A DNA stretch of 64,000 nt from Neolewinella litorea (GTDB taxonomy: Bacteria; Bacteroidota; Bacteroidia; Chitinophagales; Saprospiraceae), in NCBI RefSeq assembly GCF_004803465.1, contig NZ_SRSF01000012.1, positions 42,093 through 106,092 of the forward strand, written 5' to 3'. Below are positions 1-8,286 of the stretch, one piece after another. The notes under the pieces were generated by a model that saw nothing but the letters and a program-made list of their open reading frames with translations, did no database searches and was not told the DNA's origin. Numbering within the stretch: position 1 is the first letter of the stretch; each line of letters begins with the position of its first letter. The position numbers were made by a program, and so were the translations under genes.

Positions 1-1352
1 CGCAGGAAGGCGGCCATGCGGTTGTTGCTGCTGCTGCCGTAGAGCGCCCCCTGGTGGCTTCCGGTAAGGGTCTCGATGTCGGGCGGGCGCACGATCCGTT
101 CGGCGCGGATGTGGCGTTCCAGGGTGTTGGGCGCGGACGCGGGTGCCAGGTGTCGACCGAGAACCGCGATGACCGTCTGGCGCAGCTTCCGGGTCATGGC
201 GGGCCAGTCCTGTCCGGTATGGGCCGGGGCATTCACCATCACGAACCAGTTTTCCTGACCGGGGGGCGCATCGCCCGGGACTTGCTTGCTGCTCACGTTG
301 ACGTAAATCGTCACGTCGTCGCTGAGCTCGCCCGATTCAAGGTGGCTGAATTCGGAAGCATAGTCGCGGCTGAAGAAGATGTTGTGCAGTCCCAGCTCCG
401 GGAACGCGCGGTCTACCCCCCAGTAGAAGATCACCGCGCTGGTGCTTTTTTGCTGCCGGAGGGTCCTTTCCGGGCGCCGGGCACCCGGTAGCAATCGGTC
501 GTAGGCGAGCCACACGTCCATGTTACATACTACAGTGTCGTAGCCGATGTTCTCGGCTCCGAGTCTGATGCCCTGCACCTGCGTTCCCGCCCGGTTGATG
601 CGGTCCACCCGCCGATTGAAGTGATAGCGTACGCCCAGTCGCCGTCCGACCTCGTACACGCTCTCGGCGATGTCGTACATGCCCCCCGTGGGCAGGTAGG
701 CCCCGAAATGGTGCTCGAAGTGGGGGATCATGGATAGCAGTCCGGGGGCCTTGTAGGGGTTGCTGCCGTTGTAGGTGGCGAAGCGGTCGAAGAGTTGCAC
801 CAGGCGGGGGTCACCGAGGGCCGCCTCGTGTACTTCGTGCATGCTGCGGAACAAGTCGAGCCCCGGAATTTTGAGCATGGCGTAGGCCACCTGCGGATCG
901 AGCCAGGTGCCGAGCTTATGGAGGCTTTTCTCCAGGAAGGTGCGGCCGGTGAGTTCGTATTTGCGTGCCGCCGTTTCCATGAAGGCGCGTAGGGCCGCTT
1001 CGCTGACGTCGAAGGTGCGGGCCGCCTCCCGGACAAGCTCATCGGTGGCGGCGGGGGCGACGAAGCGGGTGCCGTCGGGCCACCAGTAGCGGCAGACTTC
1101 ATCCAGGCGCACGTAGTTGAAGTGGTCGCGGGGATCCTCCCCGGCCAGTTCGAACAGCTCGTCGACGTACTGCGGCATGGTGAAGAGGGAGGGCCCGAAG
1201 TCGAAGCGGTAGCCCCCCGGCAGGGAAAACTGGCTGAGCTTGCCGCCGGGTCCGTCCGCGGCTTCGTAGACGTCCACGGAATGACCGGCGGCGGCGAGGC
1301 GGACGGCGGCGGCAAGTCCGGCAATTCCGGCCCCGATAACGGCGGTTTTCAT
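1..1352 (-). CDS. Phytoene desaturase family FAD oxidoreductase (CrtI/CrtN/CrtD type), 3' end outside window
   Basis: The minus strand is open from an ATG at 1352 to the left edge (about 450 codons). It begins MKTAVIGAGIAGLAAAVRL, an FAD-binding GxGxxG motif, followed by the family signature FDFGPSLFTMP near residue 52 and, close to the edge, GALYGSSSNNRMAAFLR, which is typical of carotenoid desaturases. Members are about 490 residues, so roughly 40 C-terminal residues are missing. The family desaturates or isomerises C30/C40 carotenoids at the membrane, fitting a pigmented bacterium. Phytoene desaturase, CrtD or another carotenoid oxidoreductase cannot be told apart without the C-terminus and the next gene (often crtB). 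Confidence 0.85.
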   Translation of the reverse strand, partial: MKTAVIGAGIAGLAAAVRLAAAGHSVDVYEAADGPGGKLSQFSLPGGYRFDFGPSLFTMPQYVDELFELAGEDPRDHFNYVRLDEVCRYWWPDGTRFVAPAATDELVREAARTFDVSEAALRAFMETAARKYELTGRTFLEKSLHKLGTWLDPQVAYAMLKIPGLDLFRSMHEVHEAALGDPRLVQLFDRFATYNGSNPYKAPGLLSMIPHFEHHFGAYLPTGGMYDIAESVYEVGRRLGVRYHFNRRVDRINRAGTQVQGIRLGAENIGYDTVVCNMDVWLAYDRLLPGARRPERTLRQQKSTSAVIFYWGVDRAFPELGLHNIFFSRDYASEFSHLESGELSDDVTIYVNVSSKQVPGDAPPGQENWFVMVNAPAHTGQDWPAMTRKLRQTVIAVLGRHLAPASAPNTLERHIRAERIVRPPDIETLTGSHQGALYGSSSNNRMAAFL

Positions 1353-1392
1353 GTGGGGAACAACCCTGGGCGGGGCAAAGGGTTTATTTGAC

Positions 1393-1806
1393 TGACCGTC
1401 CACTCCACCGCTGGTCGTCCCGATTCCGATCGGGGCGGCAAGAGGAAAGTCCGGGCAACGCAGGGCACCACGCCGGCTAACGGCCGGGGTTCCGCATCGA
1501 TTCCCATCGGTGCGGGATACGGAAAGTGCAACAGAAAGCAAACCGCCCTGCTCCCGAGCGATCGGGGCAGGGTAAGGGTGAAACCGTGGGGTAAGAGCCC
1601 ACGACTTCCCGTAGCAATACGGGATGGAGGTAAACCCCGTGGGTTGAAATACCAAACAGCGCTCAATGGCCGGCCCGGTCTCCCGATTGCTATCGGGAAA
1701 GAGCGCGGGTAGGTAGATAGAGCCGTCGGGCAACCGCCGGCCTAGATAAATGGTGGAGCGCCCCTCCCCGGAGGGGCTGACAGAACCCGGCTTATCGGAA
1801 CGGTCA
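1393..1806 (+). ncRNA. rnpB: RNase P RNA, bacterial type A
   Basis: This is the catalytic RNA of tRNA 5' processing. The hallmark GAGGAAAGTCCGGGC lies at about 1442-1456, ACAGAAA with flanking conserved bases near 1530, the block GTAAGGGTGAAA followed by GGTAAGAGCCCAC near 1570-1600, and the 3' conserved ACAGAACCCGGCTTA near 1780-1794. The ends are set by helix P1: TGACCGT at 1393-1399 pairs with ACGGTCA at 1800-1806, giving about 414 nt. A -7-like element TTTATTTG (1383-1390) lies just upstream. Open frames over this stretch are chance. Confidence 0.95.
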
Positions 1807-1811
1807 CTTTT

Positions 1812-1843
1812 GACGGTCCCGTCTCCTCGGAGATGGGGCCGTC
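1812..1843 (+). terminator. Stem-loop after rnpB, probable terminator
   Basis: GACGGTCCCGTCTC (1812-1825) pairs with 1830-1843 through a four-base loop, 14 bp with two G-U pairs. It lies six bases beyond rnpB. Only a weak pyrimidine run follows, so termination is an inference. Confidence 0.55.
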
Positions 1844-1850
1844 GCCTTTC

Positions 1851-1873
1851 AGGTCGAGGGCCGGCGGGCCGAG
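1851..1873 (+). repeat. 23-nt dispersed palindromic repeat, copy 1
   Basis: AGGTCGAGG, then a GC-rich centre, then GGGCCGAG. The same 23-nt layout recurs at 51935-51957, 53481-53503 and 53614-53636. Here it sits between rnpB and the sulfatase. The remaining 135 bases before the sulfatase show nothing recognisable. Confidence 0.6.
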
Positions 1874-2009
1874 TGATGGGGAACCACGGAGGTAAAGGCA
1901 ACCCGCCTATCGGCAGGACCTTGGAGCCAAGCCCCACACACCAGGCTTTCACCAGAGGGCCCGTATACGTCGTAGCTTAGCAACGACTGCCCGTCCAAAG
2001 CCGACCATT

Positions 2010-3584
2010 ATGAGATTACTACTGCTCCTGAGCCTCCTGGCGAGTTGCGCCGCTCCCCCGACAGCCGCCACCGATGCGCCGGAAAGCCCCTTGAACGTCA
2101 TCTTCATCCTGGCCGACGACCTGGGATACCACGATCTGGGTGCCACGGGATCTACCTTCTACGAAACGCCGAACCTCGACCGCCTGGCCGCCCAAAGCGT
2201 CACCTTCAACCGGGCCTACGCCGGCAGCCGGGTGTGCAGTCCGTCGCGTGCCAGTATCATGCTCGGACAGTTCACGGCCACCCACGGCATCACCGACTGG
2301 ATCGGCGCCCGGGCCGGGGAAGACTGGCGCGACAATGAGCGCTACACCACCCATTTGCCGCCCGATTACGTTCGGGTACTGCCCGACTCCGCCCTCACGC
2401 TGGCGGAGGCTTTTCGCGGGGCCGGCTACCGCACCTTTTTCGCCGGTAAGTGGCACCTGGGCGGAGAGGGCAGCATGCCCACCGATCACGGCTTCGACAT
2501 AAATATCGGCGGTAACGACAAGGGCTCCCCGGCGGGTGGCTTTTTCGATCCCTACGACAACCCCCAACTGCCCAATCGTCGCCCCGGGGAGAACCTGTCG
2601 ATGCGCCTGGCCGACGAAACCGCAGACTTTATTAAACAGCGGGGCGACGCTACACCATTCTTTGCCTTCCTCAGCTTTTACGCGGTACACGCTCCCATCC
2701 AAACCACCGAGGCCAACTGGCGGCACTTCCGCGACAAGGCCGTCAATGGCGGCATCGCCGAACACGGTTTCGCCATGGAGCGTCGCCTGCCCATCCGCAC
2801 GGTGCAGGACAACCCCGTGTACGCCGGGCTGGTCCGTCAGATGGACGAGGCGATAGGACAACTGCTCAACACCCTGGACAGCCTGGGACTCACCGACAAT
2901 ACCCTCATCGTCTTCACCTCTGACAACGGCGGAGTGGCCAGCGGCGACAACTACGCCACCAGCAACCTGCCCCTCCGCGGCGGCAAGGGGTACCAATGGG
3001 AAGGCGGCACCCGCGAGCCACTCCTGATGTACATCCCCTCCCTGCCGGGTCAGCGTACCGTGGACGCGCCAGTGATCGGGGCCGACCTCTACCCCACCCT
3101 GCTATCGCTGGCGGGCCTCGACGTGGACCCTCCGCAGGTGATCGACGGCAGGGACCTCACGCCCCTGCTGCGCGGCGACGACTGGCCCGAGCGCGCCCTG
3201 ATCTGGCACTACCCTCACTACGGCAACCAGGGCGGGGATCCGAGCAGCGTGATCCGGCGCGGCGACTGGAAACTGATCCACTACTGGGAAGACGGCCACG
3301 ATGAATTGTACGACCTGGGGCGCGACGCGCGGGAGCAAGCCGACGTGGCAAAGCGCCATCCGGCCGTGGTAGAGCGCCTGAGAACGGAATTGCTCACCTT
3401 TCTGCAAGACCGGGGCGCCCGCTATCCCCGACCCGACCCCCTTTACGATACCGAAATGGACCAGCGCAAAGCGGTATTCTACCGCGATACCCTACGGCGG
3501 CGGCTGGAAGCGCAGCGGACCGAGATGTTCCACGTGGAATGGTCGCCCAATGCCGACTGGTGGGGCAGCAGGGTCGAGCGGTAG
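2010..3584 (+). CDS. Sulfatase family lipoprotein
   Basis: A 524-residue type I sulfatase, predicted to hydrolyse sulfate esters, probably of algal or animal polysaccharides. The N-terminus is a lipoprotein signal ending LLASC (Cys13), so it is expected at the cell surface or in the periplasm. ADD (36-37) is the N-terminal metal-binding pair; C-S-P-S-R at 76-80 is the formylglycine site, with Cys76 as the modified residue; FAGKWHLGG supplies further active-site Lys and His. The C-terminus has the usual DLGRDAREQADVA region. Substrate is not predictable, and no polysaccharide-utilisation genes are adjacent. Codons near the 3' end contain a parS-like palindrome. Confidence 0.93.
   Translation: MRLLLLLSLLASCAAPPTAATDAPESPLNVIFILADDLGYHDLGATGSTFYETPNLDRLAAQSVTFNRAYAGSRVCSPSRASIMLGQFTATHGITDWIGARAGEDWRDNERYTTHLPPDYVRVLPDSALTLAEAFRGAGYRTFFAGKWHLGGEGSMPTDHGFDINIGGNDKGSPAGGFFDPYDNPQLPNRRPGENLSMRLADETADFIKQRGDATPFFAFLSFYAVHAPIQTTEANWRHFRDKAVNGGIAEHGFAMERRLPIRTVQDNPVYAGLVRQMDEAIGQLLNTLDSLGLTDNTLIVFTSDNGGVASGDNYATSNLPLRGGKGYQWEGGTREPLLMYIPSLPGQRTVDAPVIGADLYPTLLSLAGLDVDPPQVIDGRDLTPLLRGDDWPERALIWHYPHYGNQGGDPSSVIRRGDWKLIHYWEDGHDELYDLGRDAREQADVAKRHPAVVERLRTELLTFLQDRGARYPRPDPLYDTEMDQRKAVFYRDTLRRRLEAQRTEMFHVEWSPNADWWGSRVER
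3526..3540. promoter_or_regulatory. parS-like site inside the sulfatase gene (weak)
   Basis: TGTTCCACGTGGAAT matches 14 of the first 15 bases of TGTTCCACGTGGAACA, the sequence present twice at 39.5 kb. It is within coding sequence (MFHVEW), so it may be fortuitous, but it lies on the other side of the candidate origin. Confidence 0.3.
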
Positions 3585-3593
3585 CCGACGCCG

Positions 3594-4043
3594 CTATTGC
3601 TCGTGGGGAGCTTTTTTGCCGCCGCGGAGCTCCGGGCGGTCGGTCAGTTGCACGATCATCATCCGGCAGGGCTTGCCGTCTAGTACGCCGGATCGGTGAC
3701 CCTTCTCGCCGGTGGTGCCCTGGTCGGCCCCGAAGCTCAGTTCGCCCTCCCGCATTTCCACACGTTGTCCGTCCATGGTTTCCACCCACCAGCCGCCGCT
3801 GAGGGGGATGATCCACTGCGGGGCGGGGTTTTCGTGCCAGTCGCCGTCGAAGTCGGCCGGAAGCTCGCTGAAGATGATCTGGGTATTGCCCTTTGCGAGC
3901 TTGTTGTTCCACTGCGCGCCGGAGTTGCCGCCCATGCTTTCCTTTTCGAAGCCGGTGAGGTATTCCTTTTTTTGACGACTGGTGCCTTCGGCGTCGGTGT
4001 AGACGTGCCAGTAGGGGATGCTGGGTTTTTGGGGGTTGGCCAT
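3594..4043 (-). CDS. Small cupin-like protein
   Basis: A 149-residue soluble protein. The centre reads QWIIPLSGGWWVETMDGQRVEMREGELSFG, matching the cupin beta-barrel pattern in which a sugar-binding or metal-binding face is followed by a Gly-rich turn; the second half has GHRSGVLDGKPCRMMIVQL. Cupins of this size include isomerases, dioxygenases and non-enzymatic binding proteins, and the function here is unknown. It is transcribed in the same direction as the ROK kinase but is separated from it by a palindromic array at 4101-4219. Its stop lies 10 bases from the end of the convergent sulfatase. Confidence 0.75.
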   Translation of the reverse strand: MANPQKPSIPYWHVYTDAEGTSRQKKEYLTGFEKESMGGNSGAQWNNKLAKGNTQIIFSELPADFDGDWHENPAPQWIIPLSGGWWVETMDGQRVEMREGELSFGADQGTTGEKGHRSGVLDGKPCRMMIVQLTDRPELRGGKKAPHEQ

Positions 4044-4100
4044 GGTGCGGTTGTTGAGCGGGTTGGGAGCATATACGCTGGCCGCTGTGGTGAATACTTC

Positions 4101-4219
4101 GCTGCCTGAGGCAGCTTTGTACTAGCGCTGCCTGAGGCAGCATTTTGCTGGCGCGACCTGAGGTCGCTTTGTGCTGGCGCTGCCTGAGGCAGCTTTGTAC
4201 TGGCGCGGCCGGAGACCGC
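4101..4219. repeat. Five-unit palindromic array, exact 26-nt period
   Basis: Fifteen-base palindromes begin at 4101, 4127, 4153, 4179 and 4205, each separated by an 11-nt spacer such as TTTGTACTGGC. Units 1, 2 and 4 are GCTGCCTGAGGCAGC, unit 3 is GCGACCTGAGGTCGC, with both arms changed together, and unit 5 is GCGGCCGGAGACCGC, with one mismatch. The paired changes indicate selection or a copying mechanism that preserves the hairpin. It lies between two minus-strand genes. Confidence 0.85.
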
Positions 4220-4222
4220 GTT

Positions 4223-5113
4223 TTACAGGAGGGCGGCGCCGAAGACGCCGGCTGAGTCGCCCAGCTTGGGTTTGAGGAAGCGGGTGCCCATGCGGGGGTT
4301 GAAGAGGTGATCGACGACCTGGGGGACGCCGCCGGTGTACACCTCCTCGATGTTGCCGAGGCCGCCGCCGAGGACGACGACGTCGGGGTCGAGGACGTTG
4401 ATGATGTTGGCGATGCCCTTGGCGAAGTAGTGCAGGAAGCGTTCGATGGTGCGCGTAGCCGCGGCGTCGGTACCGGCCCGGTGGCGGGGCACGATCTCGC
4501 GCATCGTCAGGGAGCGGCCGCTCATGCGCAGGTAATAGCGTTCGAGGGCGGGACCGGAGATGATCTGCTCGGTACAGCCGATGCGGCCGCAGTAGCAGTG
4601 CCCCCCGGAGTGGTCGAGAAAGGTGTGGCCCCACTCCCCGCCGATGCCCTGGGCGCCGCCGATGATCTTGCCATCGATGATGACGCCGCCCCCCGTGCCG
4701 GTACCGAGAATGACGCCGAACACCACCTTGGCGTCGGGGGCTTCCTCGGGAACGCAGCCGATGAGGGCTTCGGCCACCGCGAAACAATTGGCGTCGTTGG
4801 CCAGCGTGAGGGGCTTGTCGATCAGGCGTTCCAGGTCCCGGCCGAGGGGCTTGCCGTTGAGCACCACGGTATTGCTGTTCTTCATGAGCCCGGTGGGCGG
4901 GTCGATGGTACCGGGAGTGCCGATGCCCACGTGGCCGGCGGTCAGTCCGGTCACCTCCTCCATCTCGCTGACCACGCGGGCGATTCCCTGCAGGATATGC
5001 TCGTAGCCCTTTTCCCGTTCCGTGGGGATGCGGCGTCGTTCGATCACCTTGCCCTGTTCGTCCAGGACAACGCCTTCGATTTTGGTGCCGCCGAGGTCAA
5101 TGCCGAATTTCAT
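4223..5113 (-). CDS. ROK family sugar kinase
   Basis: A 296-residue ROK protein, predicted cytoplasmic glucokinase/fructokinase/N-acetylhexosamine kinase using ATP. Visible are the phosphate motif FGIDLGGTK (residues 3-11), the catalytic Asp in NDANC (Asp107), ILGTGTGGGV, the zinc ligands His163 (EWGH), Cys173, Cys175 and Cys180 in HCYCGRIGC, and VLGGGLGN near the C-terminus. There is no N-terminal helix-turn-helix, so it is an enzyme and not a ROK repressor. Full length for the family. The sugar cannot be chosen from sequence alone. Confidence 0.92.
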   Translation of the reverse strand: MKFGIDLGGTKIEGVVLDEQGKVIERRRIPTEREKGYEHILQGIARVVSEMEEVTGLTAGHVGIGTPGTIDPPTGLMKNSNTVVLNGKPLGRDLERLIDKPLTLANDANCFAVAEALIGCVPEEAPDAKVVFGVILGTGTGGGVIIDGKIIGGAQGIGGEWGHTFLDHSGGHCYCGRIGCTEQIISGPALERYYLRMSGRSLTMREIVPRHRAGTDAAATRTIERFLHYFAKGIANIINVLDPDVVVLGGGLGNIEEVYTGGVPQVVDHLFNPRMGTRFLKPKLGDSAGVFGAALL

Positions 5114-5188
5114 GTAGGTGGATTTCCGGTAAAGTATTGCTTTTCGGGATTTTCCGGGCGCCCGCGCGCCGCCGCCCCCGAAAACGCG

Positions 5189-5394
5189 CTATTTCGGCAG
5201 CATGGCGCGCCGCACGAGCAGGTAGAGCAGGGGCCGAAAATGGGCAGCAACAGGACGGCGTAAACGATACCACTGCCGAGGCCTGCCTCCCGGCGCCGGG
5301 CCATGTCGTTGCGGGCCAGCTTCAGGATGGGGCGGTAAACGAGGACGACCACCACGATAACGAGGAGGCCGAACAGCAGGCTGCTGGAGGACAC
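5189..5394 (-). pseudogene. PLDc_N-type small membrane protein with a one-base frameshift
   Basis: From the ATG at 5394 the frame reads one transmembrane helix (SLLFGLLVIVVVVLVY), then YAVLLLPIFGP, and then leaves the family pattern (CSTCSC). Adding one base in the GGGG run at 5230-5233 (CCCC on the gene strand) continues the protein as LLYLLVRRAMLPK and ends at the stop 5189-5191, giving PIFGPLLYLLVRR, the classic end of the PLD nuclease N-terminal domain. The repaired protein would be about 68 residues. Either a real mutation or a homopolymer base-call error; unshifted, the frame runs on to 5110. Confidence 0.7.
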
Positions 5395-5442
5395 GGGCGG
5401 GATGTTTACCTATCTGAACCCCATGGGGGGGTCCTTGTTTCA

Positions 5443-5907
5443 ATGGGCATGATTACACTCAAAGCAGGCGACGACGCCCCCCCCTTCACCGCTACCGTAC
5501 AGGATGGATCCCAGGTTTCCCTGAGCGACTACCGGGGCAAGAAGCTGGTGCTGTTCTTCTACCCCAAGGACGATACCCCGGGATGCACGGCCGCGGCCTG
5601 CAGCCTCCGCGACGGCTTCGACGAGCTGCGCGACGCGGGCTATGAGCTGCTCGGCGTAAGCCCCGACCCCACTGAGAAGCACCGCAAATTCATCGACAAG
5701 CACGGCCTACCCATGCCGCTGATCGCCGACGAAGACCACCGCGTGATGGACGCCTACGGGGTATGGGGGCCCAAGAAATTCATGGGCCGGGAGTACGACG
5801 GCGTACACCGCACCACCTTCGTGATCGACGCCACGGGCAAGATAGAGCGGGTCATCACCAAGGTGAATACCAAGAACCACGCCGCCCAGCTACTGGAGAC
5901 GGCGTAA
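5443..5907 (+). CDS. bcp: Thiol peroxidase, AhpC/TSA family (bacterioferritin comigratory protein)
   Basis: A 154-residue peroxiredoxin that reduces hydrogen peroxide and alkyl hydroperoxides in the cytoplasm. The peroxidatic Cys48 is in TPGCTAAACSLRD and the resolving Cys53 follows five residues later, the atypical 2-Cys arrangement of Bcp. The frame is open far upstream, but homology-type sequence begins at MGMITLKAGDDAPPF; ATG 5443 is used, with ATG 5449 equally possible. The LysE gene starts directly after the stop (TAA-ATG), so the two are probably cotranscribed. Confidence 0.94.
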   Translation: MGMITLKAGDDAPPFTATVQDGSQVSLSDYRGKKLVLFFYPKDDTPGCTAAACSLRDGFDELRDAGYELLGVSPDPTEKHRKFIDKHGLPMPLIADEDHRVMDAYGVWGPKKFMGREYDGVHRTTFVIDATGKIERVITKVNTKNHAAQLLETA

Positions 5908-6534
5908 ATGCTGGGCTATATCTGGGAAGGAATTCGGGCGGGCCTGGTGCTCTCCCTGCTGGTGGGCCCCCTGGTGGTCCTGCTCGTGCAGCTGAGCCTG
6001 CGCCGGGGTACCCTGGCGAGCTTTGCCGCCGCGCTCGGCATCTGGACCAGCGACGTGCTCTACATTTCCGCCTCCCACTTCGGCCTGGAGGGGCTGGAGC
6101 GCCTGCTCGACTATGAGTACCTGAACGAGATCGTGGGTACGGTAGGCTCCATCCTGCTCGTAGGCGTAGGGGTGGTAATGTGGTTCCGCGATCCGCCGAA
6201 CCTGAAAGCGAAGAAAATCATGCCGAGCCGCCGCGGCCTGCTCAGCGCCTGGGCACAGGGGTTTGCCGTCAATATGTTCAATCCCTTCACGGCCTTCTTC
6301 TGGTCGACCTTCGTGGTCACGCAGGTCCACAACCACGACCTTCTGCCGGATCAGGCCCTGGCTGTATACGGCGGTATCCTGGGTACCCTGATCGTGGCCG
6401 ATTCGGCGAAGGTGCTGGGGGCCCGTAAGCTGCGCGAGCTGCTGCGTCCGGCCACCATGCTGCGGGCCCAGCGGGCGGGTGCCGTGGCCCTGGGGGTCTT
6501 CGGTCTGTTGTTGGCGGCCCGCGTCTGGCTTTAG
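5908..6534 (+). CDS. LysE/RhtB family exporter
   Basis: A 208-residue inner-membrane protein with about six hydrophobic segments. The N-terminus LVLSLLVGPLVVLLVQLSLRRG corresponds to the family motif in which GPV is followed by a small-residue helix, and GFAVNMFNPFTAFFW corresponds to the conserved N-P-K/F motif of the middle helix. The family exports amino acids and related metabolites. The start codon follows the bcp stop with no gap. The gene end overlaps the 3' end of convergent ruvC by four bases. Confidence 0.88.
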   Translation: MLGYIWEGIRAGLVLSLLVGPLVVLLVQLSLRRGTLASFAAALGIWTSDVLYISASHFGLEGLERLLDYEYLNEIVGTVGSILLVGVGVVMWFRDPPNLKAKKIMPSRRGLLSAWAQGFAVNMFNPFTAFFWSTFVVTQVHNHDLLPDQALAVYGGILGTLIVADSAKVLGARKLRELLRPATMLRAQRAGAVALGVFGLLLAARVWL

Positions 6535-7109
6535 CGGACGCGGTCGGCGTTGGCCTTGAGGAAGCCTTCCCACCCCGAGAAACTCTTCTTGCCCGGCAGG
6601 GCGCTGCGGTTCTGGTAGAAATGACACATGGCGGCGCCGAGGGCGTCGGTGGCATCGGCCAGGTAGCGGCTGCCGTCGAGGGCGAATTCGTTTTCCAGCA
6701 TGGCGGCCACCTGTTCCTTGCTTGCGTTGCCGTTGCCGGTGATGCTCTGCTTGATCTTGCGCGGGGCGTATTCGGTCACCGTAAGCCCTTCCCCAATGGC
6801 GGCGGCCATGCACACACCCTGGGCGCGGCCCAGCTTGAGCATCGACTGCGGGTTCTTGCCGAAGAAGGGGGCCTCGATGGCCATGATGGTGGGCTGGTGC
6901 TCGCGAATCACCTGGGTGAGGCGGCGATGGATCAACTCCAGCCGGCGGGAGTGATCCTTGAGCTGGGCCAGCTTCAGTACGCCGAGTTCGACGATGCGCC
7001 GGCTGCGCGGGTGCACCTCGACCACCGCAAACCCCAGGACCACGGTGCCGGGGTCGATACCGATGATGCGGTAAACGGCCGGTTCAGCAGTGGGGGTTGA
7101 GGCGGGCAA
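6531..7109 (-). CDS. ruvC: Crossover junction endodeoxyribonuclease RuvC
   Basis: A 192-residue Holliday-junction resolvase that cuts four-way junctions with RuvAB. The four acidic residues are recognisable: Asp19 in GIDPG, Glu80 in AIEAPFFGKNP, and Asp153 and Asp156 in ADATDALGAAMCHF. The loop KQSITGNGNASKEQVAAML is also typical. No ATG is in frame near the N-terminus; TTG at 7109 is the best start, leaving a short proline-rich extension before YRIIGIDPG. No ruvA or ruvB is in the window. Confidence 0.95.
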   Translation of the reverse strand: MPASTPTAEPAVYRIIGIDPGTVVLGFAVVEVHPRSRRIVELGVLKLAQLKDHSRRLELIHRRLTQVIREHQPTIMAIEAPFFGKNPQSMLKLGRAQGVCMAAAIGEGLTVTEYAPRKIKQSITGNGNASKEQVAAMLENEFALDGSRYLADATDALGAAMCHFYQNRSALPGKKSFSGWEGFLKANADRVR

Positions 7110-7308
7110 GGGCTAACAATTGAGTGAGTAAATACGAAAAGGGGCAACCTGCCGCGGGAGGTCCGCGCAACAATTAAGGTAGTGCAAGGTAGGCGGAAAA
7201 GGTTGAGTCCAACAAATTTTTTGTTATCCGGCGGACTGAAACGTTTTGGAGGACCGCCCCCGGAGCCCGCCCGGAAACGGCCCGCGACGGCGTACTTTGG
7301 CGGCGCCC

Positions 7309-8286
7309 ATGCCTTATCATGCCCTCTTTTCGGCCTTGTCTCCCTACCGCAAAACGCTGCTGCGCGTGCTGGCGGCCGGGGTGGTACTGGTCTTCGTGTA
7401 CCAGTTCGTGGGCCTGAGCCAACGGATCGACTGGCGGCAGTTCGCCGCCTCCCTGGCGCGGCCGGGTAACGGGTGGAAATTGGCACTGGTATTGCTGCTC
7501 ATGCCACTCAACTGGGCGCTGGAGGCCAGGAAGTGGCATTTGCTGCTCGATGCCTTCGTGCGCTGGCCCTTCCGGCGGGTCTGGCGGGCCACCCTGGCGG
7601 GAGTAAGCCTCAGCGCCGCCACCCCCAACCGCATCGGTGAGATCGGGGGCCGCCTGCTCGTGGCCGAGCGCGGGGAGTGGACCGCCGTGACGGCCGCCTC
7701 ATTGCTCGGCAGCCTGTGCCAGTGGGTGGCTTTCCTGCTGCTGGCCTGGCCCGCGCTGGTGTATACCCTGGCGGCCCTGCCCGGGGTGCTCGACGGCATC
7801 CCGCTGTGGATACTGTTGCCGGCGGGGCCGTTGCTGCTGTTGATCGTCTACGTTGGTGGTAAACCCCTAATTCGGTGGTTGCTGGACGTAGTCGAACGGC
7901 AGTTTGGTCGGGACATGGACGTACTGCGCGCGGCCCTCCCAAACGTTACCCTTTCGTTACTGTTGCGGAGCAGCGTATACGCCAGCGTGCGTTTTGTTGT
8001 TTACTGTACGCAACTGTACCTGTTGCTGTGGTTTTTCGGCTTGCCTCTCCCCTTTATTTCGGGGCTGGCCGGGATCGCGGCCATTTATCTGGTGCAGGCG
8101 GGACTGCCCCTGCCCCCGGGGCTAAACCTGGTAACGCGCACCGAACTCGGCCTGCTGCTGTGGTCGGTGGACGCGGAGGGGGCTGTGGCGGTACTGGCAG
8201 CATATACCGCCCTGTTCGGCGTTAATGTATTGCTGCCCGCGCTGCCCGGGTACTGGCTTATCGTCAGAAAAACAAAAATTGCATGA
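7309..8286 (+). CDS. Lysylphosphatidylglycerol synthase-like integral membrane protein (UPF0104)
   Basis: A 325-residue, multi-pass membrane protein (about eight helices). Recognisable family parts are WRATLAGVSLSAATPNRIGEIGGR near residues 88-110 and the charged cytoplasmic loops between hydrophobic helices. It lacks the soluble aminoacyltransferase domain of MprF, as is normal for this group, and its biochemical role is unknown. The frame is open upstream, but ATG 7309 precedes the first membrane-type sequence, and a promoter-like TACTTTG lies at 7293. Its stop overlaps the next start as ATGA, so the two are translationally coupled. Confidence 0.8.
   Translation: MPYHALFSALSPYRKTLLRVLAAGVVLVFVYQFVGLSQRIDWRQFAASLARPGNGWKLALVLLLMPLNWALEARKWHLLLDAFVRWPFRRVWRATLAGVSLSAATPNRIGEIGGRLLVAERGEWTAVTAASLLGSLCQWVAFLLLAWPALVYTLAALPGVLDGIPLWILLPAGPLLLLIVYVGGKPLIRWLLDVVERQFGRDMDVLRAALPNVTLSLLLRSSVYASVRFVVYCTQLYLLLWFFGLPLPFISGLAGIAAIYLVQAGLPLPPGLNLVTRTELGLLLWSVDAEGAVAVLAAYTALFGVNVLLPALPGYWLIVRKTKIA

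Noticed and set aside
1750..1980. Small open frame over rnpB and its terminator
   Set aside because: Overlaps conserved RNase P RNA sequence; no protein features.
4101..4219. CRISPR-like array of five repeats
   Set aside because: Spacers are only 11 nt and nearly identical; no cas genes.
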